A stretch of 53,652 nt of DNA, from assembly GCA_016933175.1 (NCBI GenBank), contig JAFGBK010000006.1, forward strand, positions 1 to 53,652, written 5' to 3'. The notes under the pieces are model-generated. The model was not told the origin of the DNA. It did not search any database and worked only from the letters and a program-made list of their open reading frames with translations. Source of the DNA: Candidatus Krumholzibacteriota bacterium. GTDB taxonomy: Bacteria > Krumholzibacteriota > Krumholzibacteriia > JACNKJ01. Every line of letters begins with the position of its first letter. The stretch's first letter is position 1. Made by a program: the position numbers and the translations under genes. Shown here one piece after another: positions 51,950 through 53,652 of this stretch.

Positions 51950-53116
51950 CTAGGCCGTCTCCGCCAGGGAAGCCCGCGCCTGGTCGCGGCAACGACCGCC
52001 GGTCAGGGCGAGGGTGATGCCGCCCAGGCCCAGGAAGACGGCCAGTAGTCGCAGCCAGATGCCCACGTAGGGCACCAGGAAGACCAGATGCAGGACCAGC
52101 AGGCCCAGGGCCAGGGCGCCGAAGGCCCGCCGATCCCCGCCGCCCAGGCGGGCGAGGATCCAGGCGCCCAGCCACACGCCCACCACCAGGTGGGCCAGGT
52201 AGGCGGCGATGGCCCAGATGCCCAGGGTGACGAGGCCCAGGGCCAGGGGGACGACGAGGATCATCGCGATCAGCGCACCCACGGGCAGCGCCACCGCGGC
52301 CAGGAAGCCGACACCCAGCGTCTTGCCGACGCGGTGCGCGAGAATGCGGTCGGGCAGGCGCGCCTGCCGCTTGCCCACGGCCAGGAGGACGGCACCCGCC
52401 ACGAAGCTGCCCAGGTAGCCCCACAGCCAGAATCCGATGTCGCCCCAGGGAAAGCCGCCCTCCTCGTCGGTGTCGGGGAGGGTCTCGGAATAGTGCAGGC
52501 CCCCGTCCACGACGGCCGCCGAGTCCACCCGCGCCTCCTGGGGCGCCGCGTAATGGAGCTCGCCGTGGACGCGAGCCCTGGGACCGACGGCGAGGCTGCC
52601 CACGCTCAGGTGCACGTCGCTCATCACCGTGCCGTCGATGCGCACGTGGCCGCTGCCGCTGCGCACCTGGCCGCGCACCGTGCCTTCGATCAGCGTGAGA
52701 CCCGTGCTGCTGTAGAGGGTGCCGCCGATGACGGCCCCCTCGGCGACCATCACCTCGGATCCCGTGGCGAAGACGTCGCCGTCGACGTTGCTGCGGATGA
52801 CGATGTTCTGGCCCGCGCAGAAGGCGTCGCCGCCCACGCGCCCCGTGATGGAGCACTTCTGGCCGGCCAGGAAGGCGTTGTCGCGCACCGTCCCGGCGAC
52901 GGTGACGAACTGGCCGGCGCCGAAGAAGTCCTCGGCCTCGCCGGTCCAGTAGACGGTCTGATCGGCCCGGGATTCGGCCAGCAGGGCGCTCGCGGCCTCG
53001 GCGACGCCTGACGCCGCGCGGGCCGTGTCCCAGGCCATGGACGCGGCGGGCAGACCGGCGACGAGGACCGCGCTCATCAGGACGAGGGCCTGTCCGATGG
53101 CGAAGCGTCGTGTCAT
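51950..53116 (-). CDS. bactofilin-like polymer-forming protein with membrane tail
   Basis: A 388-residue protein with a signal peptide (residues 7-28). Residues about 50-205 show the six-residue beta-helix rhythm of bactofilins/polymer-forming domains: GAGQFVTVAGTVRDNAFLAG, SNVDGDVFATGSEVMVAEGA, IEGTVRGQVRSGSGHVRIDG, RARVHGELHYAAP. From about 220 come four or five transmembrane helices (FWLWGYLGSFVAGAVLLAVG; GFLAAVALPVGALIAMIL; LVLHLVFLVPYVGIWLRLLA). Bactofilins are normally cytoplasmic filaments; here a signal peptide and membrane block imply an exported helix anchored to the inner membrane, as in polymer-forming/DUF8173-like proteins. Function unknown. Confidence 0.82.
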   Translation of the reverse strand: MTRRFAIGQALVLMSAVLVAGLPAASMAWDTARAASGVAEAASALLAESRADQTVYWTGEAEDFFGAGQFVTVAGTVRDNAFLAGQKCSITGRVGGDAFCAGQNIVIRSNVDGDVFATGSEVMVAEGAVIGGTLYSSTGLTLIEGTVRGQVRSGSGHVRIDGTVMSDVHLSVGSLAVGPRARVHGELHYAAPQEARVDSAAVVDGGLHYSETLPDTDEEGGFPWGDIGFWLWGYLGSFVAGAVLLAVGKRQARLPDRILAHRVGKTLGVGFLAAVALPVGALIAMILVVPLALGLVTLGIWAIAAYLAHLVVGVWLGAWILARLGGGDRRAFGALALGLLVLHLVFLVPYVGIWLRLLAVFLGLGGITLALTGGRCRDQARASLAETA

Positions 53117-53273
53117 GATCTTCTCCTCTCGGGCCGTGGCGGCGGCGCGCCGCCATGGCCAACGCAGACCAGTATGGAGAGGAAGGCGGCGGCGCGCGAA
53201 GGCTTCCGCGCGAGCGGTCGATCGGGATGGCGGGCGGTCGTTCCCGGTCGTCGAGCGGGCGAGGCCGCGGCGG

Positions 53274-53652
53274 TCAGAGGCCGAGCAGTTCGCGCAGGCG
53301 GCGGGCGCGGCGGCGGGACACCGCCAGCTCGAGGCCGGGCGGATCGCGCAGGGCGGCCAGGTAGCGGCCGTGGAAGAGGGGCGCGAGGTGATCCACCCAG
53401 TCGAGGTTGACCAGGGCGCCGCGGGAGACGCGCAGCCAGGGCGGGCAGGGCAGGCGGGGTTCCAGCTCGGCGAGGGTACGGCCGAGCCGCACCCGGCCGG
53501 TCGCTGTCCAGGCGTGGGCGATGGTGTCCTCGAGAACGATGGCGGCCACGTCCCGCAGGTCCAGGCGCAGGATGCGTCCGGCCCGGTGGGCCGCCAGGTG
53601 GCGCAGGGGCTCCCCCGCCGGCGGGACGTCTCCGGTCGCGGCGGCGGCGGGC
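53274..53652 (-). CDS. LytTR-type transcription regulator, 5' part cut by window edge
   Basis: The last ~126 codons of a minus-strand gene. They read PLRHLAAHRAGRILRLDLRD, VAAIVLEDTIAHAWTATGRV, RLGRTLAELEPRLPCP, then WLRVSRGALVNLDWVDHLAP and a basic end. The pattern [LIV]xxxxVxxIxxEDxxxxxxTxxGRxRxxRTLxELExxLP-x-x-x-WLRVxRxxLVNLxxV is the LytTR DNA-binding domain found in AlgR/LytR response regulators. A receiver domain probably lies upstream outside the window. A target could be the neighbouring envelope genes, but that is not shown. An internal in-frame ATG (53549) would begin inside the domain and is unlikely to be the start. Confidence 0.85.
   Translation of the reverse strand, partial: PAAAATGDVPPAGEPLRHLAAHRAGRILRLDLRDVAAIVLEDTIAHAWTATGRVRLGRTLAELEPRLPCPPWLRVSRGALVNLDWVDHLAPLFHGRYLAALRDPPGLELAVSRRRARRLRELLGL

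Overview
The window looks like a chromosomal segment of a high-GC, two-membrane bacterium. The envelope gene set shows this: SecDF, a SurA-type chaperone, several lipoproteins with clear lipoboxes, and a beta-barrel protein ending in phenylalanine. Many families (DUF4159, DUF4175, the secreted 'asparagine synthetase B'-like protein, a BatA-type VWA protein, DUF4097) are typical of the FCB superphylum and its high-GC relatives (Gemmatimonadota, Krumholzibacteriota, Eisenbacteria-like lineages). That placement is inferred from family content, not from a marker tree. I see no rRNA, tRNA, CRISPR array, phage or insertion sequence.

Layout. 1-2.6 kb (minus): the 5' part of an alpha/beta hydrolase with a damaged-looking start, a lipoprotein and a small secreted protein. 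2.8-15.3 kb (minus): a tightly packed six-gene operon, NTF2-like protein > very large NtrY-like membrane histidine kinase > DUF4159 > DUF4175 > TPR protein > secreted 'AsnB-like' protein, with start/stop overlaps or gaps of a few bases throughout. 15.4-19.2 kb: secF, secD and an unrecognised secreted protein, with a good terminator and promoter at the borders. 19.4-22.1 kb: a divergent polysaccharide deacetylase and two NTF2-like lipoproteins. 22.1-27.7 kb: holB > ricT/PSP1 > tatD > ksgA > outer-membrane beta-barrel protein, every junction an ATGA or GTGA overlap, running on into the second lipoprotein.

27.9-37.4 kb is an accessory-looking mix: an orphan N-acetyl sugar amidotransferase, a large secreted tail-anchored protein, a CPBP intramembrane protease, a dicarboxylate/amino-acid symporter, a stand-alone tandem MshEN-type (possible c-di-GMP reader) protein, a DUF4097 protein with nine near-identical DTGSGD repeats, and a cation/proton antiporter with an arginine-rich repeat tail. 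37.5-45.4 kb (minus): mfd > three parvulin-type foldases > S4 RNA-binding protein. 45.7-48.4 kb (plus): an NSS sodium symporter and an MFS transporter. 48.4-53.65 kb (minus): two small envelope proteins, a BatA-type VWA protein, a bactofilin-like membrane protein, and the C-terminal half of a LytTR transcription factor cut by the window edge.

Themes. Most of the window serves envelope biogenesis: secretion (SecDF), periplasmic folding (three parvulins), outer-membrane proteins, and what looks like an envelope-sensing module built around the giant kinase. Intrinsic terminators at 15.4, 33.9 and 37.4 kb and promoters near 1.6, 19.2, 30.9 and 45.6 kb mark several transcription-unit boundaries. 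Long open frames opposite many genes come from high GC and are not annotated.
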